A stretch of 64,000 nt of DNA from Nocardioides caldifontis. GTDB taxonomy: Bacteria > Actinomycetota > Actinomycetes > Propionibacteriales > Nocardioidaceae. Numbering within the stretch: position 1 is the stretch's first letter; each line of letters begins with the position of its first letter. Below the pieces are notes generated by a model. It was not told where the DNA came from. It searched no databases and was given only the letters and a program-made list of their open reading frames with translations. The stretch lies in assembly GCF_008087345.1 (NCBI RefSeq), contig NZ_ML701737.1:248001-312000 (forward strand), read 5' to 3'. Below are positions 19,236 through 30,861 of the stretch, in pieces. Both the position numbers and the translations under genes were made by a program.

Positions 19236-20230
19236 CAGCCACCGACGAGAACCACACCACCGTCAGCCCCCAGGAGGCCCAGCAGGCCCTGCAGCAGGTC
19301 CGCGCGGAGGTGGCCAAGGCCGTGGTCGGCCAGGACGCCGCCGTCGCCGGGCTCCTGGTCGCGCTGGTCAGCGAGGGCCACGTGCTGATGGAGGGCGTGC
19401 CGGGCGTCGCCAAGACGCTGCTGGTCCGCACCCTCGCCGCGGCCCTCGACGTCGACTCCAAGCGGGTGCAGTTCACCTCGGACCTGATGCCCGGCGACCT
19501 CACCGGCTCGATGATGTACGACGCCCGGCAGGGCGACCTGCACTTCCGGCAGGGCCCGGTGTTCACCAACCTGCTGCTCGCCGACGAGATCAACCGGACG
19601 CCGCCGAAGACCCAGTCGGCGCTGCTCGAGGCGATGGAGGAGCGGCAGGTCTCGGTCGACGGGGTGACCCACCGGCTCCCCGACCCGTTCCTGGTGGCGG
19701 CGACGCAGAACCCGGTGGAGTACCAGGGCACCTACCCGCTGCCCGAGGCGCAGCTCGACCGGTTCCTGCTCAAGGTGACCCTGCCGGTGCCCGGCCGCGA
19801 CGAGGAGGTCGAGATCGTCCAGCGCCACGCGACCGGCTTCGACCCGCGCTCGCTGGCCGAGACCGGCGTGCGACCGGTCGCGTCGGCCGGCCACCTGCGG
19901 GCCGCCGTGCAGGCGGTGCGCGGCGTCCGGGCGGAGCCGGCGGTGTGCGGCTACGTCGTCGACATCGCCCGCGCCACGCGGGTCTCGCCATCGGTCAACC
20001 TCGGGGTGAGCCCGCGTGGCGCGACGGCCCTGCTCCGCACCAGCCGCGCCTGGGCGTGGCTCAACGGCCGCGACTTCGTCACCCCCGACGACGTCAAGGC
20101 GCTGGCGCAGGCGACGCTGGCCCACCGGATCAGCCTCCAGCCGGCGGCCGAGCTCGAGGGGGTCGAGGTCGCGCGGGTGCTGCACGCCGCGGTCGAGTCC
20201 GTGCCGGTCCCGGTGGCGCAGGCCGGCTGA
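19232..20230 (+). CDS. MoxR-family AAA+ ATPase
   Basis: A 332-residue AAA+ chaperone-like ATPase. Walker A is GVPGVAKT (55-62), Walker B LLLADEINR (114-122), sensor 1 lies in VAATQNPVEYQGTYPLPEAQ, and an arginine finger precedes DRFLLKV. MoxR proteins are thought to assist assembly or metal insertion of partner complexes, often with VWA/DUF58 proteins such as the one encoded next. ATG with a four-base overlap to the upstream gene. Confidence 0.92.
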   Translation: MTATDENHTTVSPQEAQQALQQVRAEVAKAVVGQDAAVAGLLVALVSEGHVLMEGVPGVAKTLLVRTLAAALDVDSKRVQFTSDLMPGDLTGSMMYDARQGDLHFRQGPVFTNLLLADEINRTPPKTQSALLEAMEERQVSVDGVTHRLPDPFLVAATQNPVEYQGTYPLPEAQLDRFLLKVTLPVPGRDEEVEIVQRHATGFDPRSLAETGVRPVASAGHLRAAVQAVRGVRAEPAVCGYVVDIARATRVSPSVNLGVSPRGATALLRTSRAWAWLNGRDFVTPDDVKALAQATLAHRISLQPAAELEGVEVARVLHAAVESVPVPVAQAG

Positions 20231-20235
20231 CCGCG

Positions 20236-21528
20236 GTGAGCATCACCGGCCGCGTCCCGCTGCTGCTCCTCGCCGGGCTCGCAGCCGTCGCGGTGCGCCC
20301 GGTGACGTCGACCGCCTGGCTGTGGGCCGGCGCGGTCGTGCTGGTGACCCTCCTCGACCTCGTGCTGGCGCCGTCCCCACGACGGCTCGAGGTCGAGCGT
20401 CGCGGTCCCGAGCCCACCCGCCAGGGCGTCACCACCGCCACCGAGCTGCTGGTGCGCAACGGCGGGGCGCGGACCGTCCGCGGCGTCGTCCGCGACGCCT
20501 GGCAGCCGACCGCCGGCGCCACCGCGAACCGGCACCGGGTGCGGCTGCCCGGCGGCGAGCACGCCCGGCTGCGCACCGCGCTCACCCCGGTGCGCCGCGG
20601 CGCTCTCCGCGCCCACCTGGTGACGGTGCGGGTGCGGGGGCCGCTCGGGCTGGCGCACCGGCAGCGCTCGGTGGCCGTGCCGGGCACCCTCCAGGTCCTC
20701 CCCCGGTTCGACTCCCGCAAGCACCTCCCCGGCCGGCTGGCGGTGCTGCGCGACCTCGACGGCCGCTCGGCGGTGCTGACGCGGGGCCAGGGCACCGAGT
20801 TCGACTCGCTGCGGGAGTACGTCCCCGGCGACGACGTGCGGAGCATCGACTGGCGCGCGACCGCGCGCAGCCGCTCCCCCGTCGTGCGTACCTGGCAGCC
20901 GGAGCGCGACCGGCGCGTGGTGATCGTGCTGGACACCTCGCGCACCTCCGCGGCCCGGGTCGGCGACGAGCCCCGCCTGGACGCCGCGATCGAGGCGGTG
21001 CTGCTGCTCTCGGCGCTGGCCGGCCGCGCCGGCGACATGGTCGACGTCGTCGCGGGCGACGCCCGGGTCCGTGCCCAGGTCCGCGCCGGCGGCCGGCCCG
21101 GTGCCCTCCCCGAGCTGATGGGCACCCTGGCCACCGTGCACCCGGCGCTCGTGGAGGCCGACTGGGGGCGGCTCGCCGGGGCGGTGACCACGCTGACCCG
21201 GCGGCGGTCGCTCGTGGTCCTGCTCACCGCCCTCGAGCGCGCCCCGGTCGAGCAGGGGCTGCTCCCGGTGCTGCCGGCCCTCGTGCAGCGCCACCAGGTG
21301 GTCGTGGCGGCGGTGCGCGACCCGTCGCTGGCCACGCTCGCCTCGACGCGCGGCACCGCCTCCGAGGTGTACGCCGCCGCGGCCGCCGAGCGGGCGGAGG
21401 GCGACCGGGCCTACGCCGCCGACCTGCTGAGGGTGGTCGGGGCGGACGTCGTCGACGCCGACCCGGAGGAGCTGCCCGTCGCGCTGAGCGACCACTACCT
21501 GGCGCTCAAGGCCCGCGGGCTGCTCTGA
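20236..21528 (+). CDS. DUF58 domain protein
   Basis: A 430-residue protein. Two N-terminal membrane helices (about residues 5-40) are followed by a beta-rich segment and then the DUF58 signature EYVPGDDVRSIDWRATARS with a VWA-like domain (VIVLDTSRTSA, a partial MIDAS motif). GTG 20236 is chosen because it lies five nt after the MoxR stop and opens the hydrophobic N-terminus. It probably works with the MoxR ATPase; the target is unknown. It ends seven nt from the convergent SpoIIM-like gene. Confidence 0.88.
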   Translation: MSITGRVPLLLLAGLAAVAVRPVTSTAWLWAGAVVLVTLLDLVLAPSPRRLEVERRGPEPTRQGVTTATELLVRNGGARTVRGVVRDAWQPTAGATANRHRVRLPGGEHARLRTALTPVRRGALRAHLVTVRVRGPLGLAHRQRSVAVPGTLQVLPRFDSRKHLPGRLAVLRDLDGRSAVLTRGQGTEFDSLREYVPGDDVRSIDWRATARSRSPVVRTWQPERDRRVVIVLDTSRTSAARVGDEPRLDAAIEAVLLLSALAGRAGDMVDVVAGDARVRAQVRAGGRPGALPELMGTLATVHPALVEADWGRLAGAVTTLTRRRSLVVLLTALERAPVEQGLLPVLPALVQRHQVVVAAVRDPSLATLASTRGTASEVYAAAAAERAEGDRAYAADLLRVVGADVVDADPEELPVALSDHYLALKARGLL

Positions 21529-21535
21529 ACCCGTT

Positions 21536-22531
21536 TCAGTCGGCCGCGGCCACCTGCGCCTCGCGCGCGGAGGCGGCGACGTCGCCGCTCTCGCCCCGCC
21601 GGTGGGCCAGCCGGCCGGGGCCGAACACGTAGGCGAGGAACGCGAGCTCGGCCAGCGCGCCGATCGAGATCCGGGCCCAGGTCGGGAGCCCGCTCGGCGT
21701 CACGAACGCCTCGATCACGCCGCTGACCAGCAGCACGACGACGAGCCCCATCGCCACCGCCACCGCGGCCCGCCCCTCCCGGGCCAGCGAGCTCCCGCGG
21801 CTCATGGGCCCGGGAGCCACCCACGACCAGAACACCCGCAGGCCGACGCCGGCGGCCACGAAGACCGCCGTCAGCTCGAGCATCCCGTGCGGCAGTATCA
21901 GGCCGAAGAACAGGTCGCCGCGGTCGTGGCGGACCATGATCGAGCCGGTCACGGCGATGTTGAGCACGTTGGTCCACAGCAGGTAGACCACCGGCAGCCC
22001 GAAGACCCCGAGGGCGATGCAGAGCGCCGCGACCCACGCGTTGTTGGTCCACACCTGGGCGGCGAAGTGGGACGCCTCGTAGCTGCTGTAGTAGGCCTCG
22101 AAGTCCACGTTGACCAGCTGGTCGACCTCCTCGGGGCTGACCAGCGTCTGCTCGACCCGGGGGTGCTCGAGGAACCACCAGCCGATCGCCACGCCGACCA
22201 CGACGTTGGCCACCAGGGTCGCCAGCCACCACCGGCTGGTGCGGTAGAGCGCAGCCGGGAACGTGGTGGTGAAGAACCGGCCGGCCTCGCGCCAGGACAC
22301 CCCGCCGCCGACCCCGGCACGGGTGCGGGCCCGGGCGAGGATGCCGGACAGGTACGCGATCACCGTGGGGTCGGGCGCCTCCGACCGGATCACCGACAGG
22401 TGGGTCGCCACCGCCTGGTAGAGGTCGACGAGCTCGTCGGCCTCGGCGCCGGTCAGCCGCCGCCGCTTGCCCAGCTCCTCGAGCCGCCGCCACGAGTCCT
22501 GGTGCACCGAGACGAAGGCATCGAGGTCCAC
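21536..22531 (-). CDS. Stage II sporulation protein M (SpoIIM)-family membrane protein
   Basis: A 331-residue membrane protein. Residues 1-100 are soluble (MDLDAFVSVHQDSWRRLEEL), and about six helices follow. FGLILPHGMLELTAVFVAAGVGL is the signature of the SpoIIM/DUF95 family. In Bacillus SpoIIM belongs to the engulfment machinery; in non-sporulating actinobacteria the homologue co-occurs with RDD, MoxR and DUF58 genes and its role is unknown. It is divergent from the RDD gene with 59 nt between them. Confidence 0.85.
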   Translation of the reverse strand: MDLDAFVSVHQDSWRRLEELGKRRRLTGAEADELVDLYQAVATHLSVIRSEAPDPTVIAYLSGILARARTRAGVGGGVSWREAGRFFTTTFPAALYRTSRWWLATLVANVVVGVAIGWWFLEHPRVEQTLVSPEEVDQLVNVDFEAYYSSYEASHFAAQVWTNNAWVAALCIALGVFGLPVVYLLWTNVLNIAVTGSIMVRHDRGDLFFGLILPHGMLELTAVFVAAGVGLRVFWSWVAPGPMSRGSSLAREGRAAVAVAMGLVVVLLVSGVIEAFVTPSGLPTWARISIGALAELAFLAYVFGPGRLAHRRGESGDVAASAREAQVAAAD

Positions 22532-22590
22532 CGGGTCAGGGTAGGCGGTCCCGCGGTGCCCCGGCCCGGGACCGCGTAGGGTCAGCGGCC

Positions 22591-23445
22591 ATGACGGCTC
22601 AGCAGTGGGTGGGCGAGGACGACCTCGTCACCGGTGAGGCCGTCGCGCTCGACCTGCCGCCGGCCACGATCGGCGTCCGCACGGTGTCGGGGCTGATCGA
22701 CGTCGCGCTGACCGCAGCCCTCCTCCTCGTCGTCACCCTGCTCTTCTCGCTCGCCGCGCTCGAGACCGACGCCGCGCTCAGCGGGGCCGCGCAGATCGTC
22801 TCCACCGTGCTGGTGCTCGTGGGCGTGCCCGCCGTCACCGAGACGCTCACCCGCGGCAAGACCGTCGGCAAGCTCGTGACGGGGCTGCGCACGGTCCGGG
22901 ACGACGCCGGCCGGATCTCCTTCCGCCACGCGCTGGTCCGGTCGCTGGTGGGGGTCGTCGAGATCTGGCTGCTCAGCGGGGTCCCGGCGATCGTCACGGC
23001 GATGGCCAACGGCAAGGGCAAGCGGGTCGGCGACCTGGTGGCCGGCACCTACGTGGTCCGCGACCGGTTCCGGCTCACCCTGCCGCCACCGGTGGTGATG
23101 CCGCCGTACCTCACCGGGTGGGCGGCCACCGCCGACCTCACCACGCTGCCGACGCAGCTCGCGGTCGCGGTCCGCCAGTTCCTCGGCCGGGCCGCCGAGC
23201 TGCAGCCGCAGGCGCGGGCCGCCACCGCGGACCGCCTGGCGTCGCTCGTGCAGCAGCACGCCGCGCCGGCGCCGCCGCCCGGCACCCACCCCGAGGACTT
23301 CCTGGCCGCCGTGCTGTGCGAGCGGCGGAACCGGGACCTGCACCGGCTCGCCCAGGAGCGGGCGCTGCGCGAGCGGCTCCGCGAACGGTTGGACGACCGG
23401 GCACCACACCAGACGACGGGGAGCTACGGAGGAGGGACATCGTGA
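22591..23445 (+). CDS. RDD family membrane protein
   Basis: A 284-residue protein. The RDD domain occupies the first 155 residues: IGVRTVSGLIDVALTAALL, the TRGKTVGKLVTGLRTV motif, and GKGKRVGDLVAGTYVVRDR. The C-terminal 120 residues are soluble, arginine-rich and likely helical. The RDD family has proposed ion-antiport or transport roles, unproven here. It overlaps the next aminotransferase gene by four bases. Confidence 0.85.
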   Translation: MTAQQWVGEDDLVTGEAVALDLPPATIGVRTVSGLIDVALTAALLLVVTLLFSLAALETDAALSGAAQIVSTVLVLVGVPAVTETLTRGKTVGKLVTGLRTVRDDAGRISFRHALVRSLVGVVEIWLLSGVPAIVTAMANGKGKRVGDLVAGTYVVRDRFRLTLPPPVVMPPYLTGWAATADLTTLPTQLAVAVRQFLGRAAELQPQARAATADRLASLVQQHAAPAPPPGTHPEDFLAAVLCERRNRDLHRLAQERALRERLRERLDDRAPHQTTGSYGGGTS

Positions 23446-24788
23446 CGATCGACCGGGACCGGCTGGCCGGGCTGCGACGCGAGGAGGAGGAGAGGTTCGT
23501 CGAGAGCCACCCGCGGTCGCGAGAGCTCGCGGGCGCCGCGGCCGAGCACCTGCTGGCCGGGGTGCCGATGCCGTGGATGACCAGGTGGCCGGGGGCGTTC
23601 CCGGTCTTCGTCGACCACGCACAGGGTGCGCGGTTCACCGACGTCGACGGCCAGGAGTACGTCGACCTCTGCCTCGGCGACACCGGGGCGATGACCGGCC
23701 ACGCCCTGCCGTCGGTGGCCGAGGCACTGGCCGAGCGGGCGCAGCACGGCTTCACCACGATGCTGCCGAGCTCCGACGCCGCCTGGGTCGGCGCCGAGCT
23801 GGCGCGCCGCTTCGGGCTGCCCCGCTGGCAGCTGGCGATGTCGGCCACCGACGCCAACCGGTTCGTGCTCCGCTTCGCGCGGTTCCTCACCGGGCGGCCG
23901 CGGATCGCGGTGATGGACTGGTGCTACCACGGCACGGTCGACGAGACCCTCGCCGTGCTCGACGGCGACCAGGTCGTGCCGCGTCCCGGCGCGATGGGGC
24001 CGCAGGTCGACGTCGCCGAGACCACCCGCGTGGTCCCGTTCAACGACGTCGACGCCCTGGACAAGGCACTGGCGCACGGCGACGTCGCCTGCCTGCTGAT
24101 GGAGCCCGCGCTCACCAACATCGGGATCGTGCTCCCCGACGACGGTTACCTCGAGGCGGTCCGGGAGGTCACCCGCCGCCACGACGTGCTGCTGGCCATC
24201 GACGAGACCCACACCCTCTGTGCCGGTCCCGGTGGGGCCACCCGCGCCTGGGGGCTCGAGCCCGACCTGCTGGTGGTCGGCAAGCCGATCGGCGGGGGCG
24301 TGCCGGTGGCGGCGTACGGCATGAGCCAGGCGGTCGCCGACCGGATCGAGCCGGCGATGAAGGGCCACGAGATCGACGTCGCCGGCGTCGGCGGGACGCT
24401 GACCGGCAGTGCCCTGGCGCTCGCCGCGACCCGGGCCGCGCTCTCCACGTCGCTGCGGCAGGAGGACTTCGACGTCGCGGTGCCGCTCGCCGAGCGGTGG
24501 GCCGCCGGCGTGGCCTCGGTGATCTCCGACTTCGAGCTGCCGTGGCACGTGCAGCGGCTGGGGTGCCGGGCGGAGTACTGGTTCTGCCCGCCGCCGCGCA
24601 ACGGCGCGGACGCGGCCGCCGCGGTCGACGACGAGCTGGAGGGGTTCATGCACCTGTGGGCGCTGAACCGCGGCATCCTGCTGACGCCGTTCCACAACAT
24701 GGCGCTGTTCTCCCCGCACCACACCGGGGCCGACGTCGACCGGCACACGGAGGTGTTCCGCTCGGCGGTCGAGGCGCTGGTGGGGTGA
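23442..24788 (+). CDS. Class III PLP aminotransferase, glutamate-1-semialdehyde aminomutase-like
   Basis: A 448-residue fold-type I PLP enzyme. The PLP-binding DET motif is IDETHTLCAG near residue 247, and the Schiff-base lysine lies in VVGKPIGGG at about 281. The sequence around GDTGAMTGHALPSV and the C-terminal NRGILLTPFHNMALFSPHHT resemble glutamate-1-semialdehyde aminomutase and related transaminases. It is unlikely to be HemL itself, as it sits away from haem genes and parts of the core differ. The GTG at 23442 has GGAGGAGGG upstream. Substrate unknown. Confidence 0.8.
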   Translation: MTIDRDRLAGLRREEEERFVESHPRSRELAGAAAEHLLAGVPMPWMTRWPGAFPVFVDHAQGARFTDVDGQEYVDLCLGDTGAMTGHALPSVAEALAERAQHGFTTMLPSSDAAWVGAELARRFGLPRWQLAMSATDANRFVLRFARFLTGRPRIAVMDWCYHGTVDETLAVLDGDQVVPRPGAMGPQVDVAETTRVVPFNDVDALDKALAHGDVACLLMEPALTNIGIVLPDDGYLEAVREVTRRHDVLLAIDETHTLCAGPGGATRAWGLEPDLLVVGKPIGGGVPVAAYGMSQAVADRIEPAMKGHEIDVAGVGGTLTGSALALAATRAALSTSLRQEDFDVAVPLAERWAAGVASVISDFELPWHVQRLGCRAEYWFCPPPRNGADAAAAVDDELEGFMHLWALNRGILLTPFHNMALFSPHHTGADVDRHTEVFRSAVEALVG

Positions 24789-24794
24789 CGCGGG

Positions 24795-25517
24795 TCAGCG
24801 CCGGGTGTAGCAGAAGTCGGTGACCGCCCGCCCCTCGCGGAGCCCCCGGCGCTCGAACTTCGTCAGCGGCCGCTCGTCCCACCGCGCGGTCGGACCGCCC
24901 TCGAGCGCCGGCTCGGCGTCGAGGACCTCGCGCGCCTGCTCGGCGTAGTCGGCCCAGTCGGTGGCCAGCCGCCAGTCGGCGCCGGGGGCCAGCCGGGAGG
25001 CGGCGAGCGCGGCGAACGCCGGCGTGACGAGCCGCCTCTTGTGGTGCCGCTTCTTGTGCCACGGGTCGGGGAAGAACGTCCAGAGCGCCGCGAGCTGCCC
25101 TTCGGCGAACAGGTGCTCGAGGCACCAGACCGCGTCGACCGACACGACCCGGACGTTGGTCGCGCCGCTCTGCTCGAGGTGGAGGAAGGTCTGCGCGACG
25201 CCGGGCCTCCAGACCTCGAAGGCCAGCACGTCGTACGCCGGACGGGCCGCCGCCATCGCGGCCACCGACTCCCCGGTCCCCGAGCCGATCTCGACGACCA
25301 GCGGGGCGACCCGGCCGAACCACCGTTCCTGGTCGAACAGCCCCTCGTCGACGACCGAGTCCGGCACCAGCCAGTCACGGGCCCGCCTGTCCCACGCGGC
25401 CTGCTGACCGGTGGTGAGCCGGCTGCCGCGACGGGTGTAGGTCGTGACGACCTGCATCCGCCGCCCGTCCGGGGTCAGCCCGGCGCCCGGGTGCGCGGGT
25501 CGGACGGGCTCGGACAT
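24795..25517 (-). CDS. trmB: tRNA (guanine-N7)-methyltransferase
   Basis: Methylates G46 in the variable loop of tRNAs using SAM. VVEIGSGTGESV is SAM motif I (about residue 80), FFPDPWHKKRHHKRR is the TrmB signature, and TDWADYAE and LTKFERRG complete the active-site region. The ATG at 25517 has GGAGGAA eight bases upstream. The product is 240 residues. It converges on the aminotransferase gene with six nt between. Confidence 0.93.
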   Translation of the reverse strand: MSEPVRPAHPGAGLTPDGRRMQVVTTYTRRGSRLTTGQQAAWDRRARDWLVPDSVVDEGLFDQERWFGRVAPLVVEIGSGTGESVAAMAAARPAYDVLAFEVWRPGVAQTFLHLEQSGATNVRVVSVDAVWCLEHLFAEGQLAALWTFFPDPWHKKRHHKRRLVTPAFAALAASRLAPGADWRLATDWADYAEQAREVLDAEPALEGGPTARWDERPLTKFERRGLREGRAVTDFCYTRR

Positions 25518-25607
25518 GACGGTTCCTCCGCAAGGACGTGGGGGGACCGCGCCAGGGTACCGACCGGGCGAATCACCCGAACGACCCACGGCTTCCCGGG
25601 CCAAGCA

Positions 25608-26702
25608 CTACGGGAGGCTGACATCCCCGCTCGGGCTCTCCAGCACCTCCGAGCACCGCTCCGCCGTGACCGGGCAGAGGTAGATCGTGGAGCCGTCGGT
25701 CGCGAGGTCCGCTGAGATGACGAGGGCGTTGTCCTCGTCCCACCAGCCGACCTCCTGGACCGCGCCGCGCACCCCGCCGAGCGTCGTCGTCCGGCCGTCC
25801 CGCCACAACCGGACCTCACGGCCGACCCTCGTGACGACACCCCGCCCGTAGGGGGCGAGCCGCCCCGTCCCGGGGAGCTCTTCCACGAGCTCGGCCGTTC
25901 CGCCAGACACGTCGTAGACCTTCGTCGTGTCGTCGCGGTCGGGCACGGATACGAGGTCACCCTGGAGGTCACCCGAGGCGACGAGGCCCTGCTCGTCCGT
26001 CCACGGGACCTCGACCTCGCCCTCGGGGGTGTGCAGCACCAGCCCGTCGGGGCCGCCGACCAGGACGGTGCGCTCCGCCACCCCGCTGACCCGGCCGTCC
26101 TCGGCCACCGGGTAGCTCGCCACCTCGGTGGCTGCCTTGAGGTCGAGGACCCGGACGACGGTGGACTGCTTCCAGGCGAGGTAGCGCCCGTCGCCCGACA
26201 GGACCGCCCAGCCGACGCGCCCCGGGACCGGTGAGGCACCCCGAGTGAAGGTGAACCGCCCGTCGCCCTCCCCGGACGAGGCAACGTCGACCTGGACGAT
26301 CCGCCCGTGGTCGTCCTGCGCCAGCACGAACTCGGAGGTGGCGCCGATGATCGTGTCGGTCGCGACGTCGAGGTCGTGGAGCGTGCCGTCGGGGGTGACC
26401 GCCTTCAGGTTGCTCGGGTCCCGGAAGTACACCGGGCCGGGGAGCCCTGCCAGCCGGTCGTGGGCGTCGCCGGCGACCGGCGGTCCTCCGTCCTCGTGGT
26501 CGCCGGCCAGCCCCACCACGGCGTACGCCGAGGCAGCGGCGAGGGCCACCGACGCTGCGGCCGCGACCGCCAACGTCGAGCGGCGGCTTCGTCGACCGGC
26601 GCGGACCCGGGCCCGGAACGCCACCTCGTCGAACGGTGGCACCGCCACCGCGTCGGCCACCTCGGCGAAGGTGGCACGCACCTCGGTCGTCACGTCGTTC
26701 AT
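25608..26702 (-). CDS. Membrane-anchored putative anti-sigma factor with propeller-like domain
   Basis: A 364-residue protein. Residues 1-42 are cytoplasmic, one membrane helix spans about 43-66, and the remaining 300 extracytoplasmic residues read as repeated beta strands resembling TolB/WD40-like blades (DGRYLAWKQSTVVRVLDLKA). It overlaps the sigma-factor stop by four bases (ATGA), which with the topology suggests it holds the sigma factor at the membrane. No HxxxCxxC zinc anti-sigma motif is visible, so the anti-sigma role is inference from context. Confidence 0.65.
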   Translation of the reverse strand: MNDVTTEVRATFAEVADAVAVPPFDEVAFRARVRAGRRSRRSTLAVAAAASVALAAASAYAVVGLAGDHEDGGPPVAGDAHDRLAGLPGPVYFRDPSNLKAVTPDGTLHDLDVATDTIIGATSEFVLAQDDHGRIVQVDVASSGEGDGRFTFTRGASPVPGRVGWAVLSGDGRYLAWKQSTVVRVLDLKAATEVASYPVAEDGRVSGVAERTVLVGGPDGLVLHTPEGEVEVPWTDEQGLVASGDLQGDLVSVPDRDDTTKVYDVSGGTAELVEELPGTGRLAPYGRGVVTRVGREVRLWRDGRTTTLGGVRGAVQEVGWWDEDNALVISADLATDGSTIYLCPVTAERCSEVLESPSGDVSLP

Positions 26703-27208
26703 CGGGGCTCCTCCACGAGGCTCGTGTGGTCGGCCAGGGCGGCCCGGAGCCGCTTGAGGGCGTGGTGGGTCTGGCTCTTGACCGACCCGGTCGAGCAGCC
26801 GAGCGCGGCAGCCGTCTCGGCCTCGCTGAGCTCCTCGTAGTAGCGGAGCACGAGGGTCGCCCGCATCCGGGGCGGGAGGTCGCACACCGCCTGCCAGAGC
26901 GTGGCCCGGTCGCCGAGCACCCCGAGCCCGCCGTCGTGACCCGGGTCGGGCACCGCGTCGGTGACGACGGTCCGCCCCCGGGCCCGCCAGCCGCGGGAGG
27001 CCGCGTTGACCAGCGCCCGCCGCACGTACCCCTCGAGGGCACCGAGGTCGCGGATCCGCGGCCAGGCGACGTAGGTGTTCGCGAGCGCGGTCTGGAGCAG
27101 GTCCTCGGCCTCGTGGCGGTTCCCCGTCAACAGGTACGCCGACCGGAACAGCGCGGCCCAGCGCGCGGCGACGAAGTCGCTGAACGCCTGGTCGTGGGCG
27201 CGGTTCAC
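26699..27208 (-). CDS. SigE-family RNA polymerase sigma factor (ECF type)
   Basis: A 169-residue ECF sigma factor. Region 2 spans about residues 10-75 (YLLTGNRHEAEDLLQTALAN), and region 4 about 108-160 (LPPRMRATLVLRYYEELSEA, then SVKSQTHHALKRLR). This sequence type matches the actinobacterial SigE family that pairs with membrane regulators. It is followed with overlap by the putative anti-sigma gene. Target promoters cannot be read from the window. Confidence 0.88.
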   Translation of the reverse strand: MNRAHDQAFSDFVAARWAALFRSAYLLTGNRHEAEDLLQTALANTYVAWPRIRDLGALEGYVRRALVNAASRGWRARGRTVVTDAVPDPGHDGGLGVLGDRATLWQAVCDLPPRMRATLVLRYYEELSEAETAAALGCSTGSVKSQTHHALKRLRAALADHTSLVEEPR

Positions 27209-27299
27209 GGCACCTCGAAGAAGTCGGTCATGTCAGGAAGGACTCCCGTGCGACGCCGGAGGTTGAGTGCGCGTCGCAGGGTTTTCGCCGAGCACGGCA

Positions 27300-27331
27300 A
27301 GAGGCCCGGCCCCCGCAGGGACCGGGCCTCT
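27300..27331 (-). terminator. Terminator after tuf
   Basis: A perfect 10-bp stem AGAGGCCCGG/CCGGGCCTCT (27300-27309 and 27322-27331) with a 12-nt loop lies 17 nt past the tuf stop. There is no marked T-tract, as is common in high-G+C actinobacteria. It should end the str operon. Confidence 0.75.
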
Positions 27332-27348
27332 CGGCAGGTGCAGTCAGA

Positions 27349-28542
27349 TCACTTGGTGATCTTGGTGACCCGGCCGGCGCCGACGGTGCGGCCACCCTCA
27401 CGGATCGCGAACTTCAGCCCCTCCTCCATGGCGATCGGCTGGATCAGCTCGACCGACATCTCGGTGTTGTCGCCCGGCATGACCATCTCGGTGCCCTCGG
27501 GGAGGGTCACGACGCCGGTCACGTCGGTGGTGCGGAAGTAGAACTGCGGGCGGTAGTTGTTGAAGAACGGCGTGTGACGGCCGCCCTCCTCCTTCGAGAG
27601 GATGTAGACCGAAGCCTCGAAGTTGGTGTGCGGGGTCGTGGTGCCCGGCTTGATGACCACCATGCCGCGCTCGACGTCCTCGCGCTTCGTGCCGCGGAGC
27701 AGCAGCCCGACGTTCTCGCCCGCCTGGCCCTCGTCGAGGAGCTTGCGGAACATCTCGACGCCGGTGACGGTCGACTTCATCGACTTGTCGCGGATGCCGA
27801 TGATCTCGACCTCCTCGTTCACCTTGATGACGCCACGCTCGATGCGGCCGGTGATCACGGTGCCACGACCGGTGATCGTGAAGACGTCCTCGACGGGCAT
27901 CAGGAACGGCTTGTCGATGTCGCGCTCCGGCTGCGGGATGTAGCTGTCCACCGCGTCCATGAGCTCACCGATGCTGTTGGCCCACTTCTCGTCGCCGTTC
28001 AGCGCCGGGAACGCGGCCACGCGGACGACCGGGATGTCGTCGCCGGGGAACTCGTAGTCCGAGAGCAGCTCCCGGACCTCCATCTCGACGAGCTCGATGA
28101 GCTCCTCGTCGTCGACCATGTCGCACTTGTTGAGCGCGACGACGATCGCGGGGACGCCGACCTGGCGGGCCAGGAGGACGTGCTCCTTGGTCTGCGGCAT
28201 CGGGCCGTCGGTCGCGGCGACCACCAGGATGGCGCCGTCCATCTGCGCCGCACCGGTGATCATGTTCTTGATGTAGTCAGCGTGACCAGGGCAGTCCACG
28301 TGAGCGTAGTGGCGGCTCTCGGTCTGGTACTCGACGTGCGCGATCGAGATGGTGATACCGCGCTGACGCTCCTCCGGGGCCTTGTCGATCTGGTCGAACG
28401 GCGTGAAGGGGTTCAGGTCCGGGTGCTTGTCGTGCAGGACCTTGGTGATAGCGGCCGTCAGCGTCGTCTTACCGTGGTCGATGTGACCGATGGTGCCGAT
28501 GTTGACGTGCGGCTTAGTCCGCTCGAACTTAGCCTTGGCCAC
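27349..28542 (-). CDS. tuf: Elongation factor Tu
   Basis: GTPase delivering aminoacyl-tRNA to the ribosome. G1 is GHIDHGKT (19-26), G3 DCPGHADY and G4 NKCD; the three-domain architecture ends at [12 protein letters not shown]. Length 397 is typical. GTG start with AGGAGGAG seven bases upstream. Last gene of the rpsL-rpsG-fusA-tuf operon, 60 nt after fusA. Confidence 0.97.
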   Translation of the reverse strand: MAKAKFERTKPHVNIGTIGHIDHGKTTLTAAITKVLHDKHPDLNPFTPFDQIDKAPEERQRGITISIAHVEYQTESRHYAHVDCPGHADYIKNMITGAAQMDGAILVVAATDGPMPQTKEHVLLARQVGVPAIVVALNKCDMVDDEELIELVEMEVRELLSDYEFPGDDIPVVRVAAFPALNGDEKWANSIGELMDAVDSYIPQPERDIDKPFLMPVEDVFTITGRGTVITGRIERGVIKVNEEVEIIGIRDKSMKSTVTGVEMFRKLLDEGQAGENVGLLLRGTKREDVERGMVVIKPGTTTPHTNFEASVYILSKEEGGRHTPFFNNYRPQFYFRTTDVTGVVTLPEGTEMVMPGDNTEMSVELIQPIAMEEGLKFAIREGGRTVGAGRVTKITK

Positions 28543-28602
28543 GGTGGGCTCCTCCTGTTGTTGTTTCTGGTCTCGTGTTGCTGGGTGACTCGCGGACCGC
28601 GA

Positions 28603-30714
<2,112 letters not shown>

Positions 30715-30750
30715 CTGGGATGTCCCCTAAAGACTCGAAGGAAAGAAGAT

Positions 30751-30768
30751 CAGGGCGCGAGCGCCCTG
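30751..30768 (-). other. Hairpin between rpsG and fusA
   Basis: A perfect 7-bp CAGGGCG/CGCCCTG stem closes a CGAG-type four-base loop in the 147-nt rpsG-fusA gap, followed upstream by a larger imperfect GACGG/CCGTC-type stem. There is no T-run. It may lower read-through or mark an mRNA processing site. Confidence 0.4.
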
Positions 30769-30861
30769 GACGTGCGACGGGCTCCGCCGCACCAGCCTGC
30801 CAGGCGGCCGGTGACGGAGGAGCCGTCGGACGTGATGGTCACGCGAAAGCCATCCGGCAGG

